Positions 21,073-32,840 of a stretch of DNA of 64,000 nucleotides are shown here, piece by piece. The DNA is from Dryococelus australis. Taxonomy: Eukaryota; Arthropoda; Insecta; Phasmatodea; Phasmatidae. The position numbers were made by a program, and so were the translations under genes. Position 1 is the stretch's first letter. Every line of letters begins with the position of its first letter. The stretch covers positions 59,386,777 through 59,450,776 of the forward strand of contig CM057002.1 of NCBI GenBank assembly GCA_029891345.1. Direction: 5' to 3'. A model generated the notes under the pieces. That model was not told the origin of the DNA and searched no databases. It saw only the letters and a program-made list of their open reading frames with translations.

Positions 21073-21530
21073 GAGAGTGGGATGGACACCCGCATTTTTT
21101 TTGTGAAATAGTTGTTTGCGCGAATACACGTATCTCGGCAAATAAATGTTCTGCAAATACGACTTCTTGTTGGAAAAGATAAAAAAAAAAAAAAACAATT
21201 ATATACGCCACCCCCCTTTTTTTTTTTACTTTTGTCTCATGAAGAGAATTCATAGAGAAAAAAATTCGTGAAAATGGTCAAATGTCGCATTTTCAAAGCT
21301 AGCCTGTGCAGTTTACTTAAGCGGCAAGAACAAAGTACAAAGATACGGGCATAATTTTATCTGTGGGATTTCATCGCTTGTAATAAAACCCCACTGTTAC
21401 AGATCTAATTTGCACAGTACAGCGTTACAACGGAAACACTGCACGCCTTGCGCGTAAGAGCGATGATGTACTAGGTGTGCGTATTAGTGTCACCCGTATT
21501 GCTCCTCGCTTCTTGACCTTCGACAAAGAT
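21073..21530 (-). mobile_element. Second copy of the TTAA-flanked repeat, truncated
   Basis: GAGAGTGGGATGGACACCC at 21073 begins a copy that matches 8161-8629 in reverse orientation (for example CGGCAAATAAATGTTCTGCA and CACTGCACGCCTTGCGCG). It ends near 21530 without the second inverted end and without TTAA. Confidence 0.75.
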
Positions 21531-22024
21531 AACACTTACGGTGTCCGCCTAGTTGATGGAATTTTGCACGTCTGAGGCCTAAAAGCGTGGGAGCGCTAGG
21601 GGCGACCGAGATATGCGCATCAACTCTCTCATCTCCTCTACGCGCAAAGCACTGAACTAGCTTGCAGTCTTGCAGTCGATAACGTGCCTGTGTGCGACTT
21701 TCAGCGAAGATGCTAGCATTTTATGACGTAATAATAAAAATTAATGTTTAATACACCTCCCTACTCCTTTTTTAAATGTTGTCTACCGGAATGTTCATAC
21801 ATAAACACCCGTCTGGACCACTTTCACTAGCACAAAAACATGCTTCAGAGAGATATGGAGGAACCGTAAAACGTATACAGACGCCTATCGTTTCTCAAAT
21901 GCTGATTCGTAAGCAGACACGCTAAACGGTTTTTTAATAAAAAGTTTTCTGCTGGAGTTGTGCACACCGACGGGCGTGTTGCCTACCCAGGCGGACACCT
22001 TAAAGATAATGTTTTGTCTATTCG
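21531..22024. other. No gene seen
   Basis: No motif or repeat match identified. Confidence 0.4.
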
Positions 22025-22027
22025 CCG

Positions 22028-22775
22028 TTTCTTCACTCTTCTTGATTCAAACGTTTGAAAAATCACCCCCATTTATGATACGTTTGGTTGTTTCCTAAGT
22101 ATCCCACGTATTACAGGAGTTTTATACTTGTGTTAACATAACAGTACCTTATTTTAAATTAAAATAGACTTTCACGTACATTTTGTCTGCAAATTATAAT
22201 ATTCAATTTATCATTAATTTGTATATAGAAACAGGGAGAAAATAAGTGTGTTGATAATGACTAGTAAGAAACAGTTCTCATGCAAAATATTATTGCAACT
22301 AAGTATACGCACGAATTCGGTGCGTTGTCCGTATGGTGTAAGTGCCTAAACTTGGTTAAGCTTTGTTTGAATGAGGTGGAAGAATATCCTGGAAGTAGAA
22401 CTTCAGCAGAGCTTAAGAAAAGTTGGAATAAACCTTGAATGGACTACAAATAGAACTTTCGTCTTCTGTGCATGTATTACAGAACATCGACTTACCCCAC
22501 ATGGCCAGTAGTGATGAACGTCTTTGTTTGTATATTAATTTTAAAAAAGATATGCCCTTTTATATAAATAAAATATATTTTTTTTAAGAATTTGAATTTC
22601 TATAATTTGCATACATTACAAATCGGATAAAGGATGTATACGAACATCTCAAAGCAATTATTTACTGACTACTGTTCTAAGCTCAAATCCTTTCCTCACC
22701 GTTTACGATAGCCGTAATGGCAGAAAAGCAGTTTAATGTCGGGACAAGGAAACTGATATTCCGCAGCTGGTCTTC
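22028..22775 (+). mobile_element. Repeat C plus downstream Repeat E
   Basis: 22028-22445 is a Repeat C copy (TTGAAAAATCACCCCCATTT, GAAACAGGGAGAAAATAAG, GGTGGAAGAATATCCTGG). It continues directly into 22455-22775, which matches 52.66-53.40 kb (AGTGATGAACGT, TTTGTTTGTAT, GCAGAAAAGCAGTTTAATGT). C and E may therefore be parts of one longer element. Confidence 0.65.
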
Positions 22776-22974
22776 CTCACATTCACACTACGATTATGTC
22801 AACTCTGCTGTAACTGTGCGTCATTTGTATTATAAAATCAACAGGTGAGTTCACGCTGAAGTTAAGGAAGGCTCGTTTTTTGACAAGATGTAATTCTGTG
22901 CTAGCGAATACACTGAAACGCTGGCTAGAAGTCACGGAATACGGGTCTGCCAGTACACTCACGGTCACTTCCAA
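22776..22974. other. No gene seen
   Basis: Short spacer between two oppositely oriented Repeat C copies. Confidence 0.4.
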
Positions 22975-24022
22975 ATCTTCTGAAGCCCTGCTGAAGTTTT
23001 ACTTTCAGGATATTCCTCCGCTTCAATGCGAACATCGAGACTAGAAAATTACACCAAAGGGACAGCGCGCCACATTCGTGTGCACTCAGTGTAATAATAT
23101 TTTGCTTGAGAACTATTTCTTACTTGGCATTACCAGCAGGCGTATTTTCTCCCTGTTTTTATTCATATCAAGTATACATAAAATATTATAATTTTTAGAT
23201 AAAATATAAATAAAAATTTAGTATAATAAAAATGATGCTATTTATATGTTAACACAAGTAAAGAAATTGGGTTTGGCTGTTTTGGGTACACGGCAGTTTG
23301 TATAGCGTGAATACGTCTACATTGACGCGCTCGGACGCCATGGCGTTTTTTTTATTACGTTCCCGGCACCGCTTCACTTTATCATATGGGATTTTATGGA
23401 TATCGCTGGATTGCTTTTGAGATGCTCTTTCCAGTCGTATACGATTTCTGTATTTCGACTTGGCTTTTTGACGAGTATAGGCTGAATGGTGTCGTTTTCT
23501 TTATTTTTTGCATTAAACTCGTACAATTTTCACCATAACCACGCCACACAAATGTTTTACACACGCAATCGATTATAATCTTGATGAGAGCTGTCCAAAG
23601 AAACTTAAACGAGCGTCGTAGCTTCTCCTAGTCAAAAGTTATACTACACGGAAGTAATGAGACGCGGCGAAACGTACTCAAAATTGCTCTCTCTCTCCCC
23701 CCCCCCTCCATCGGGCACGATGCTTCGCAGTCCTCACTCAACGTAACATATTCTTTGCTCCTTTAGCAATCGAGTGGCGTAATTGAATTTTGAATGTAGA
23801 CGATAGATTCGGAGCTGCAATGCCAAACTTTATCCCCCGATTTTGTTATCATCGGATTTTCTGGATTATCTCCCACTATGGTCGCAAATTTAAAGACGTA
23901 TTCACGTCAAGACGTTTGTGATACGTGACATATTTAGGAAACAACCAAAAATGTCATACATGGGGTGATTTTTTAGAGGCTTGATTAAAAAAGTGTGAAG
24001 AAACGACGAATAGTCTATAGTA
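22975..24022 (-). mobile_element. Repeat C interrupted by Repeat D
   Basis: Minus-strand Repeat C in two pieces, 22975-about 23262 and about 23922-24022. On the minus strand the break falls after GTATCACA and before TTACTTGTGTTAACAT, two words that lie close together in the uninterrupted copy at 22.1 kb. Confidence 0.7.
23262..23922 (-). mobile_element. Repeat D, full-length copy
   Basis: Minus-strand copy of the 37.46-38.08 kb repeat. Near one end it has TTGACGTGAATACGTCT and near the other, inverted, GCGTGAATACGTCTAC. The C run near 23698-23707 is the reverse complement of the G-tract found at the same place in the other copies. About 650 bp, no coding sequence. Confidence 0.75.
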
Positions 24023-24335
24023 TCGTGTAGGCGCTCTTCTGGCCTGGCGAATTGCAGCAACTCGTCACTGCATCGATTCAACAAATGGACGAAACAACTG
24101 GGGGGGGGGGGGGATGCTAATCCATGCCGCCTGAGTAGCTACCCACAGCTCCCTGCTATTTGTAGGTGCAGGGTATTTGTTGCGAGCGGACGTCCACACC
24201 ACGTCCCGGAAATGCTCGATGGGATCCACATCGGGCGAATGAGGTTTGAGTGTTGGGCTGGAACTCTCCAGAATACCCCTCGAACCAATTCTGGATAACT
24301 AAGACCGACGACACGATGCATTATCCTGCTGGGAT
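24023..24335 (-). pseudogene. Tc1-like transposase remnant with catalytic motifs
   Basis: Minus-strand translation gives QQDNASCRRS just before a stop, then HSPDVDPIEHFRDVVW, TNSRELWVATQAAW, FRPFVESMQ, a stop, and RVAAIRQARRAPTRYY. QQDNA carries the second catalytic aspartate and SPDxxPIEH the glutamate of Tc1-family DDE transposases; 35 positions separate them instead of the usual 34. Two nonsense codons and a frameshift at a C run (24100-24113) kill it. The N-terminal half with the first aspartate is not recognisable. Open frames in other phases hide it. Confidence 0.8.
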
Positions 24336-24375
24336 ATCCCATGAAGGGTTCAAGTGCAAAGCCTTGACCAGCGCG

Positions 24376-24402
24376 CGCACACACACACACACACACACTC
24401 AC
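24376..24402. repeat. (CA)n microsatellite
   Basis: Thirteen CA/CG-type dinucleotides adjoining the Tc1 remnant. Confidence 0.9.
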
Positions 24403-24477
24403 GTGATGTCAGAGCGCAAGTGATACAGTTCTGGGCACTTCCAAGGCGTCACAGCACATTGGCGCCACCGACTATTA

Positions 24478-24886
24478 AAGGCTGTTCACGATAAAGTGAG
24501 CACTTTTGAAATCAACCTTAGAAAAAAGTCACCGCTCAAAACTTTTAACAGGCGCACTGAGTGACATGTGCCCAGTAAAGTTGGTAACGCCAGATGGAAA
24601 GTAGTTCCATATCTTAACGTCGAATAATAAGTGTTAGGTAACCATTTGTCATAACTAATTTATTTTTGCTTTCTTTTTTTTTTTACTGCATTGAAGTATA
24701 AAAATTACCAGATTTGTCAAATATTTCTTTTCCAATAATTCCATAGTTTCTCCTGACCGACGCATGAATAAAGTTATGATGCCCATGGCAATTTTAATTT
24801 TACATAAGGCGAAAAATACACAATGCGCATACAAGTATACCTTAAGAAGGGTTTTCAAAAGTGCTCATTTTACCGTGAACGGCTTA
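24478..24886 (+). mobile_element. TAGGCTGTTCACG MITE, 420-bp class
   Basis: Left end AAGGCTGTTCACGATAAAGT, right end ACCGTGAACGGCTTA, with TA on each side (24476-24477 and 24887-24888). Interior blocks include CATGTGCCCAGTAAAGTTGG and CGACGCATGAATAAAG. One of the most complete copies. Confidence 0.9.
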
Positions 24887-24997
24887 TATCTTTACATACT
24901 ACTATCCCATCACTTTTGGCACAGCAGTGTGTGTGATCTGAAAAGGGTTAATGTATACATGCGTATGTTTGCAAGAAAATATACACAAGAGCAGTAA

Positions 24998-25516
24998 TCT
25001 ATATATACAAAGTCATCCGGCCGCGTGTGTCTGTGTATTCGGCTAAGGCTTCTAAACTACATGATGGATTTTGATACAATTTTCACCATCATTTAGAGAA
25101 TTTCTTGAAGAAGGTTTAGGTATGTAATACATTAATATTTAAGGTAAGGTTAGTGGAGAAATATCGACGTTTTATAATAAAGTTTGGAAAAAGCCGCTTT
25201 TTGGGCGCTTACGTGGCTTACGCTGACTAAACCATAAGATATGCACTTGATTAATACACTACAGAATTGTAGATATCAAAAAGGTCTACAAAACTTCGAT
25301 GATAGCATTTGTTTATATTTTAAGAATGACCTACAGTAACCATTTTTGTCTTTTGAAATGTGATTAAATATAAGGACTCACTCACGAAGACTTTGTGAAC
25401 AACACACTATTGACCCTATTTTAGCTACCTTAAGAATTTAGTTTACATTCTTGCTGTTAACCTAAACAACGCCATACTCGTAAATCGCATCCGAGCGAGG
25501 TCGGGACGGTCGCTAT
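24998..25516 (+). mobile_element. Candidate non-autonomous Helitron
   Basis: Begins TCTATATATACAAAGTCATC directly after an A and ends CCGAGCGAGGTCGGGACGG, then TCGCTAT, directly before a T. A TC start, a small GC-rich hairpin near the 3' end and insertion between A and T fit Helitrons. The 3' terminus reads CTAT rather than the usual CTRR. No Rep/helicase is encoded and no target duplication is visible. Confidence 0.6.
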
Positions 25517-27342
25517 TTGCATCTGCATGCATATCTGTGCCAATAATAATCTCATATCTCACCCAAAATTGACGGCAACTGACAGTCACTAAATTTTGGA
25601 GTTTTCCATATCGTTAATTTGTTCATAGCTCAAATACACACAGACGAAAGTAGAACTTGGACGTTTGTCGCAATCGTAGCGCACCACAGGATACGGTCCA
25701 GACGGAAGTTGGCAGGAATAAAAGCGAATAGAGGAAACGAAAGAAAAGAATCGTCCCTTGAATCCGGTTAGCTGAAACTACGTTACCTTCATGGCGATTT
25801 TGGTCAAATTCTCGATTAGATGCGTCGTTCTCAATAAAACGTTAATATACTGCTGAGTAATCTATACCTGAACATAACGACAACCGTAAGTTAACGCGAC
25901 GAGAACCATGTTAAGATCGTTCAAGAGCCATTTCTTTGAGGATATTTATACGGCTTCGTAAAGTGAAATCAATGATAGCTTGATAAAAATAAAAAAAATA
26001 AATAAATAAAAAAAAAAAATGAAACCAACATTCATAATGTTTTTATTTTTAAGCGTAAATATGAGACTTAACTTTAAATATTGATTCGGCATAAGTTATA
26101 AGTGATTTTTGGCACGCAGTTTGGTTTCAACTATTGTGTTTCTTGAAGTCGTGGGACATTTTGGACATTTCTTTGAAATCCGATAATTGGTTTACCTGCG
26201 GTAATGTTTTAACTTTTCGTTATTTTGACATTTAATTTCATCTCATAAGTAAAAGTTGAAATACGCGTGATCGGCAGACAAAAATTAATTGAAAATATGC
26301 TTATGATATTCTGATCACGTGTACACTTACTCCGAGCTGTCGTTTTTAGAGCTGTCAATTTTGAGACCCATGCGAAAATAATACATTAAATTTAAATTTT
26401 ATACAGTTTCTTTTATTAGTTTTATGGAAATAATTCTCCACAAATTTAATGCTTTTACCATGCTATTATTTCACGTCACAACAAAAAATAAGTAATAGCC
26501 TATGCCAGAAACTTAGAAAATAATCCTTGATTCTTGAACGCTCTTATCTTAAATTTGAATCGGACTTTAAACCCACCGTAAAATAAACAAGTAGGTCCTA
26601 CGATCAAGTCATTTACGTTGTCATGTGTGAAGGGGTTGGTGTTGTGAGTACATGTGGAGTTATAAGTGAAAATAAATATAATTCCTCTATTGACTGCGAT
26701 TGGTGTGAGCATAAAAGGGGGTTCTCACGTGTAATGAGTACATTTGTAGCGTGTGACATATGATAGACATCCGCATGTCAGCTGACTCCACTCACCACTA
26801 CAATCAAGTTCAATCAACCGGAAGACAGCTAAAGAACAGAGCACAACACAAAAATCTCTTTTCTAAAAATTAAGACAACTAGGATCAATCAATAAGGATG
26901 ACACTCTCAAATTAGACTTCTTGAATCATTAATTGTATTGCAAATAATTCTATCGTACCAATGTATTCTTCTTAAGAATTATATTATCTCTGAAATTATT
27001 TGCAACATTGAAATATTCGAGCAGAATTGCATGTGGTGGCCGTAACCGCAGTAGCATCTCCCACTGATGTACGCCTCATTAAATATAATGTGGCCTTTGA
27101 GATTAATTATTTTCTCGTAATTAAATATGCTCACAACAACCTGATTGGGAGCAGGGCTCTGGACACTCGGGGATTGTAGGTTTTTAAATGTTTAGCAAGT
27201 TCACTTGGCGTCTATTCAATTTAAAAATGGCGTACTTTGCTATATGGTGAAAAATTATATCGGCGGTCATATCAAAAGACGCTTTACTTAAATCCGTATA
27301 AATGTTTAGAACTCACACGTTGAACTGTGATGCAGTGGTATG
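25517..27342. other. 1.8 kb without a recognised feature
   Basis: AT-rich throughout. No credible coding frame and no match to other repeats in the window that I could find. Confidence 0.5.
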
Positions 27343-27344
27343 TA

Positions 27345-27766
27345 AAGGCTGTTCACGATAAAGTGAGCACTTTTGAAATCAACCTGAGAAAAAAGTCACC
27401 GCCCCTGCCTGCATGTATTTTAACGGGCGTCCTGAGTGACATGCGCCCAGTAAAGTTGGTAACGATGGTTAGGAAGTAGTTCCATATCTTAAGTCGAATG
27501 AAAAGTATTAGGTAACCATCTGCGATAACTTAATTTATTTCTTTCTTTTCCTGTTTTTTTTTAATGCACTGAAGTGTAAAAGTTAACAGATTTGTTAAAT
27601 GTTTACTTTTCTAATAATTCCCCAGTTTCACTTGCGCGACGCATGAATAAAGCGATTAGGCTCATGGCAATGTTATTCTTACATTAGGCGGAATAATACA
27701 TAACGTGCATACAAGTAGTTCTTAAGCAGGGCTTTCAAAAGCGCTCCTTTTATCGTGAACAGCCCA
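27345..27766 (+). mobile_element. TAGGCTGTTCACG MITE, 420-bp class
   Basis: Left end AAGGCTGTTCACGATAAAGT preceded by TA. The right end ATCGTGAACAGCCCA is followed by CA, a one-base change from TA. The interior closely matches the 24.5-kb copy in the same orientation. Confidence 0.9.
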
Positions 27767-28466
27767 CAGGCTTGCAGCATATTGTGACCCGCGGGTCACC
27801 TCTATAATCATCTTCCTACTTTGGGCGCACGGGCCTTGGTTCAACGATAATAAAGTCTTCAAGGTACACTCGATACTGGCGGTAGGCGAACAAAATTACA
27901 TAACTGCAGGTTTACGGCCCGAACATACTCTCTTCTGTTCTTGAAAACGTCCGGGTATGTCTCTTTGTCGTCGCTGTATCTCTACGTCACTTTCCCTGCC
28001 AGCTGCAAATAAAAATCCTAACGTGCGCGTGACACACATCACGCCCGCCTAATCGCAGTATCAGGCTCAATATTGATGCGAGAAGCCTTAGCTAAGCTTA
28101 AGGTGGCGCTAATTTGGCCAATCAGTGAGCGGCTACTTCGTTAATCTGTCAACAAAAACTCGTTGCCCTGGCAACCGGCTATAGCCTTCCCTAGCAAGGC
28201 TATCCTAAACAACATTATACATGTTATACTGGAAACAGTGATAATTGGAAAACGCAAAACTATTTCTTTAATACGTGAAATAGCTGAATAAGTATCCGAA
28301 TCTATGCAAATTATTTAAAACATATCCATCTGATTCATATACAAAAATAAATAAATAATGATGTAGCTCAAATCTGAATGAAACGTATTAGTTCATATAG
28401 TCTTTCTGTGCATAAATCACGTGGCAGAATCCCAGCCGTTACAACTTTCTTTGAGAAACTCACTGT
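27767..28466. other. No gene seen
   Basis: Mixed composition; no motif recognised. Confidence 0.4.
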
Positions 28467-29021
28467 CAGGGTTGCCAGATCGTGCGATTTGTCAACGTCT
28501 GGGCTACTTCAAGGCAAAATTTGCGACCAGAAATTACGAAAATGCTACTATCGCAATCTGGACGATTCTTGTAAGGAATTGGCGATATTTGGGTTACTTG
28601 GAATTATTTGCTTAGTATTGGTATATTTTTTATTCTGAACAAGATAATTAATTCTAATAAGTAAGATCAGTTTTTAAACGGCAACCACTGTGGATACAAT
28701 TAAAGATGGTCTCTTGTTCAGACTCTTGTTACTCGCTGCAGACAATGAATAGGCGAATTGAATATCACGAGATTGTTTATGCGTTTGACATATGTTTAAA
28801 ATTGTTTGTAGTTCTATATAATTTACAAATTTTAAAACAATTCGTGTTTCATACATATAAAAAAAATACTACATGAAAAATTTACAATATATTTAAAAAA
28901 AATGCACTTAGTGTAAAGTGTAACCGAATTGGACGACATTTGGGCAATAAGAGATTGGCCATTTAGGCGATAAGAGATTGGCCATTTAGGCCACTTCATC
29001 GAAAACATTCTGGCAACCCTG
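28467..29021. mobile_element. hAT-like MITE with CAGGGTTGCCAGA ends
   Basis: CAGGGTTGCCAGA at 28467 is matched by TCTGGCAACCCTG ending at 29021. The 8-bp flanks CTCACTGT and CGCACTAC match at only five positions, so any target duplication has decayed. CAGGG-type ends with about 550 bp of non-coding interior fit a non-autonomous hAT. Near the right end a 23-24-bp segment containing GATAAGAGATTGGCCATTTA is duplicated in tandem. Confidence 0.7.
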
Positions 29022-30425
29022 CGCACTACTGCAAGCGCCTGATTACGGCAGCTGTCAGATCAACACGCGCGCGATGAACTCGTATACTCTGAGAAGCTGG
29101 CCGTAAATAATCTCCGAATTTACCGCGAACAGACTATATGGCATGACTAAGCGGCGTTCTCGCCAAGAGAGCGAATCTGCGAAACTGGCCCAGAGCGGGG
29201 CAAGTCATTTGAATACTGTTCATTAGTCTGTACGTCGGTGCATGTCCATGAATTACGCTCAAATTGAAGAGAAAAAAAGAAAGGTAGTGCGCGTAAAAAC
29301 AAGTCAAACAAGTATACTTAGCATTTCCTTTTGGCTGGCGCGATTTCATACCCGTTTCCGTTCCTTTTGCGTACTGCCATGTTCGTTCGTTGCCTTCCTC
29401 CCCTCTTTCACCATACACACAACATTATGCACTTTTTTTTTATACAGGAAAGGTTTCTGTGTGGTCTGCCAGGTTTAAAAATTACATTTCCTCCGCGTCT
29501 TCGGTTAAACAGGCGAAGTACGTGCATGTGTGTGTGCGTGTGTGTGTATTATAATTAAGTCATATACAAGATTTTAATGGTGTTAGATTGCATTAATATT
29601 AATTATGCTGTTTCAGCATAAATATTATTGAAAGTCATTAAATATTTTTTCCAAGTTAAAATCTCTTTATTTTTTCTCCCGCTAAGAATTATAGTGCGAT
29701 ATTTTTTATCTGCATGTCTATTACGATGGATATCGTTTAGTTATAGTTCTAATTCGTTTTCAATTAAAGCCATTTGAGGCATAGAAGTTTGTCTAGCTGT
29801 GACGTGCCCAAAGACTATTTAACCAGCGAACTTATTGGGTTTTACGCTATCTCTTCACCTCGTAATATTGCTTCTTTTTTTTTTATCTCGATGTTTATCT
29901 TTAGTTGGGGTTTCCAGTGTTTCCATAATCCCTTAGCGCATTTCGGAGACTCTTGATTTTGGCAGCTGACGGATGCGTCCGGTCGTGGCTCTGTCTTCTG
30001 TTAACACAGTTTAATTTACGTCAGCGTTTCCATCACGAAGCAAGGACAAATTGAGATGAGGCTTCATCGCACTAGAAATTAATTTTCTTAGTGCTCAAGA
30101 ATGAAGCGGGCGTAAGGCTGCATCCACCACACCAGGGGCACCATTGAGCTTATATTATTCGTTTGAGACGAGAGCCCGTTTAAGGCAAGGACATTAGTTG
30201 ACAGTGCTTTACAGTGACGTTTATTCCATAGACGCAAGATAAGCAATGCTTACCCTATACATATTGGAAATGTTTGATCCTTTATAATTTTCGCCGTAAC
30301 TTTAAACATATTTAATTCTGAGTTTCCCATTTCCGATTCGAGAAATAAGGTTTTCGTAACTCCCTTACTCTACACGCATAGTGCTGCTATCTAGTATTTA
30401 TTTCCACAAACGGGAGCGACTAGCA
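29022..30425. other. No gene; isolated MITE-end sequence
   Basis: 29121-29134 (TTACCGCGAACAGACTATA-like) resembles a lone MITE end. There is a TG-rich tract at 29523-29550. Frames of up to 94 codons have no motif. Confidence 0.4.
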
Positions 30426-30474
30426 ATGAATCGAACTCGCAAGCAACAACACGCCACCGCGTTCCTTCAGCAAG
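30426..30474 (+). other. Candidate first coding exon
   Basis: ATG at 30426 in the context AGCAATGA opens 16 codons (MNRTRKQQHATAFLQQ) plus one base, ending CAAG before the donor-like GTAAGC at 30475. The one-base overhang would be compatible in phase with the candidate exon at 37153. No TATA box or clear start site precedes it. This is a splice-signal reading only. Confidence 0.22.
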
Positions 30475-31335
30475 GTAAGCAGTCGTTCTGTTTGCATCCT
30501 CCAGTCCTACATTTTTCCTTGGAGAGTGGATGAAAGTGTTCGGGAAAACGGGAGTTTTCTTTTAATTTTTTATTTATTCTTCTTTATTTTTATTATTCTT
30601 ATTTATTATTACATTCATTTTGTTTCTATTTTTATAACTATTGTTAGGTATCATAAAACGGTAAATACATGTGGAGGGTAAACAAAGATGGAAGTTGCGT
30701 TTGTTAGTAGAAATTGCTTGCCCTGTAAAAAAAAACTCACTATATGCCATTGGTGCTTTAGTAGCTGATACTTTCAGGTTCAGTCCCATATAACAACACT
30801 AATAAAATATTCTGTGAGTTCCTGACCATGTTAAAATACTTATAATGCCATCTGTCATGAAAGTGGTAACTATGACATCACAACCTTACTGCCATTTTGT
30901 GTGTGTGTTGGCTCCTTGAAGGTATGTATGTATTGTGTGGAGATTCTGTTGTTTCACAAACGAAATCGTCAAGGATTTAAGTTAATATGTCATACGTGTA
31001 ATAATTAAATATTTTTGTTACCCGTGTCTCATAAATCAGTTTTTTTAAGTATGAAGTTGGACATATGCTAACATGCTGCATTGGTGATTTTGGTTAATAT
31101 TTTTTGTAACCAATAGGGATGTTAAGTACTGAAACTTTTTTTTTTTTTTTTTTTTTTTTTGGTAGTTGTGTACCATTGCAACAGTAAGTTTTTTTTACTT
31201 ATAATAAAACTAACGTTCTATTTATAAATAATAAATAGAGCTTCCTATGAAAATTGTTAAAATGGCTGTAATTTATATGTATCAAATAGCTGGCACCACT
31301 TGTCAATCACTAACACATTACGTGTCATATACTAG
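30475..31335. other. No gene; T-rich tract
   Basis: Contains a poly-T run at about 31137-31160. If the exons at 30.4 and 37.1 kb are real, this would be intron. Confidence 0.4.
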
Positions 31336-31337
31336 AA

Positions 31338-31390
31338 CATCGACTCTCAAGACCTCGATGTTAAGAGCCACCCAAATCTCCCCACTGCAT
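31338..31390 (+). mobile_element. SINE family A, 3' fragment
   Basis: GACTCTCAAGACCTCGATGT followed by TAAGAGCCACCCAAATCTCC is the terminal part of the SINE. The head and body are absent. Confidence 0.75.
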
Positions 31391-31434
31391 TTTACTAAAC
31401 TATAAATATTTTCGTGTTTCGTATTTTATTTCAG

Positions 31435-32840
31435 GACACCGTAATGCCACCTGTGAAATAAAAAAAATCTCCACAGCGGAGAACGAAGAATTAATGCATT
31501 ATATGATGTTTTTAGAAGAACCGCAGTTGCTACAGAATCTAATCGCCACTCTGTACAATCTACACTCTGTACACTCACATTTCTTCACAAAGTGGCTGGG
31601 AAAACTTCTAGATAATGCCAGATGGATCCACAACCACCTGAATATATTGCACCTTCCATTGCGGAAAACGGATTTCTGAAGAGCAGTCTAGTGCGATGGA
31701 ACCCTGCAGATTATTTCTATAGTTCCAACAATGGATAGTATTCCGCAGTTCCTAACAGAAGTTCCTCAGAGCGACAGCGGGCTGGAACGGTGCTCCTGGC
31801 AGGATATGTTGTGATAGGCGAGCTTCAAAGTTTTAGAGACTCTGGTAATAAATGAAAATGGGATTCTCATGAGCATTCACTATTTTGTTGTGGAAAAAGT
31901 TTGTGAAGATGCGCTTTTCACTGTCGTAAGCAAAAAAATCTTCAAGGTAATGAAATTTATATCACGGGTAGGCCTAATACAGAACAAAATGAAGAAATCA
32001 ACAATGAAGAAGATGAAGAACAATATATAGTAAATGAAATTGAACTAATCACACAAAAAAAGTATAAATAAAGTAAATTTTGACTCAGAAGTTGATCAGA
32101 ACAGTCATGAAGGGAAAGGATCTATACACAATCTAGAAATCTAGACCTCTGTACCTAATAATGCAAGAGAAAATGATCACTATCAACACATTTTCCTTTT
32201 AAACAGGCCTTGTTCTGTCCAGAATACAAAACAAATTTAAGGAAATGAAGATCGAAATAGAAAAATACCAAGTGTGGTGTATACCAGTGGCAGGTGTATC
32301 ATGATAAGAATAAGGAAGCTGCAATGGATAAGGAAAAACAGAAAAAAAAAAAAAAAATTAAGAGATGCATTTAAAGCGAATAAGAACAAGAATAAAGTTT
32401 TAAAAAGCTCAGTATAGAATGAAAAAAGAAATGTGAAATGGGAAGAAAATTCCACTTGATGTGTCTAATATTGACGAGGGAGAAGAGTGGTATGATGTAT
32501 TTCTGGACCTTAATGACGCATATGTAATGGATGAAGATGAAGCTGAAGTATCATATGTGATACAGGAAAAATAAGTTAAATGAAACGCTACGGTGAAACA
32601 GAATCTCATATGAAAGGTGATTTTGTGTTAGTTTCTTTCTTTAAGAAGAAAAAAATGTTTTTAATATGTTTGTATCATTCACAAGGTGCACAAAGGTGGA
32701 AAATTTGAAGTAATAACACTGCGATCTTGCAAACAGCCTGAACATTTTTTTGTAATGGTCACAAAATGCTGTTAAGGCAACACAAGTCATTGAAGTATTA
32801 TCTCAGCCAAGCTGTTAAGTGTCCGATGACCTAGTAAAAT
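31435..32840 (+). pseudogene. Decayed coding sequence of unknown family
   Basis: Fragments in shifting plus-strand frames read like one former protein: YIAPSIAENGFLKSSLVRWN (about 31.64 kb), GNEIYITGRPNTEQNEEINN and an acidic run (about 31.95 kb), IPLDVSNIDEGEEWYDVFLD with MDEDEAEVSYVIQEK and a stop (about 32.45-32.57 kb), then GDFVLVSFF and FEVITLRSCKQPEHFFVM (about 32.6-32.75 kb). Many stops and frameshifts separate them. The order is consistent with a transposon-borne or retroposed gene. I cannot name the family. Acidic stretches alternate with lysine-rich ones, including an A run at 32342-32357. Confidence 0.5.

Noticed and set aside
20871..21198. Frames of 103 and 132 codons overlapping a SINE
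   Set aside because: Both are readings through the SINE body; similar frames occur in the SINE copies at 16.8, 39.6 and 49.7 kb.
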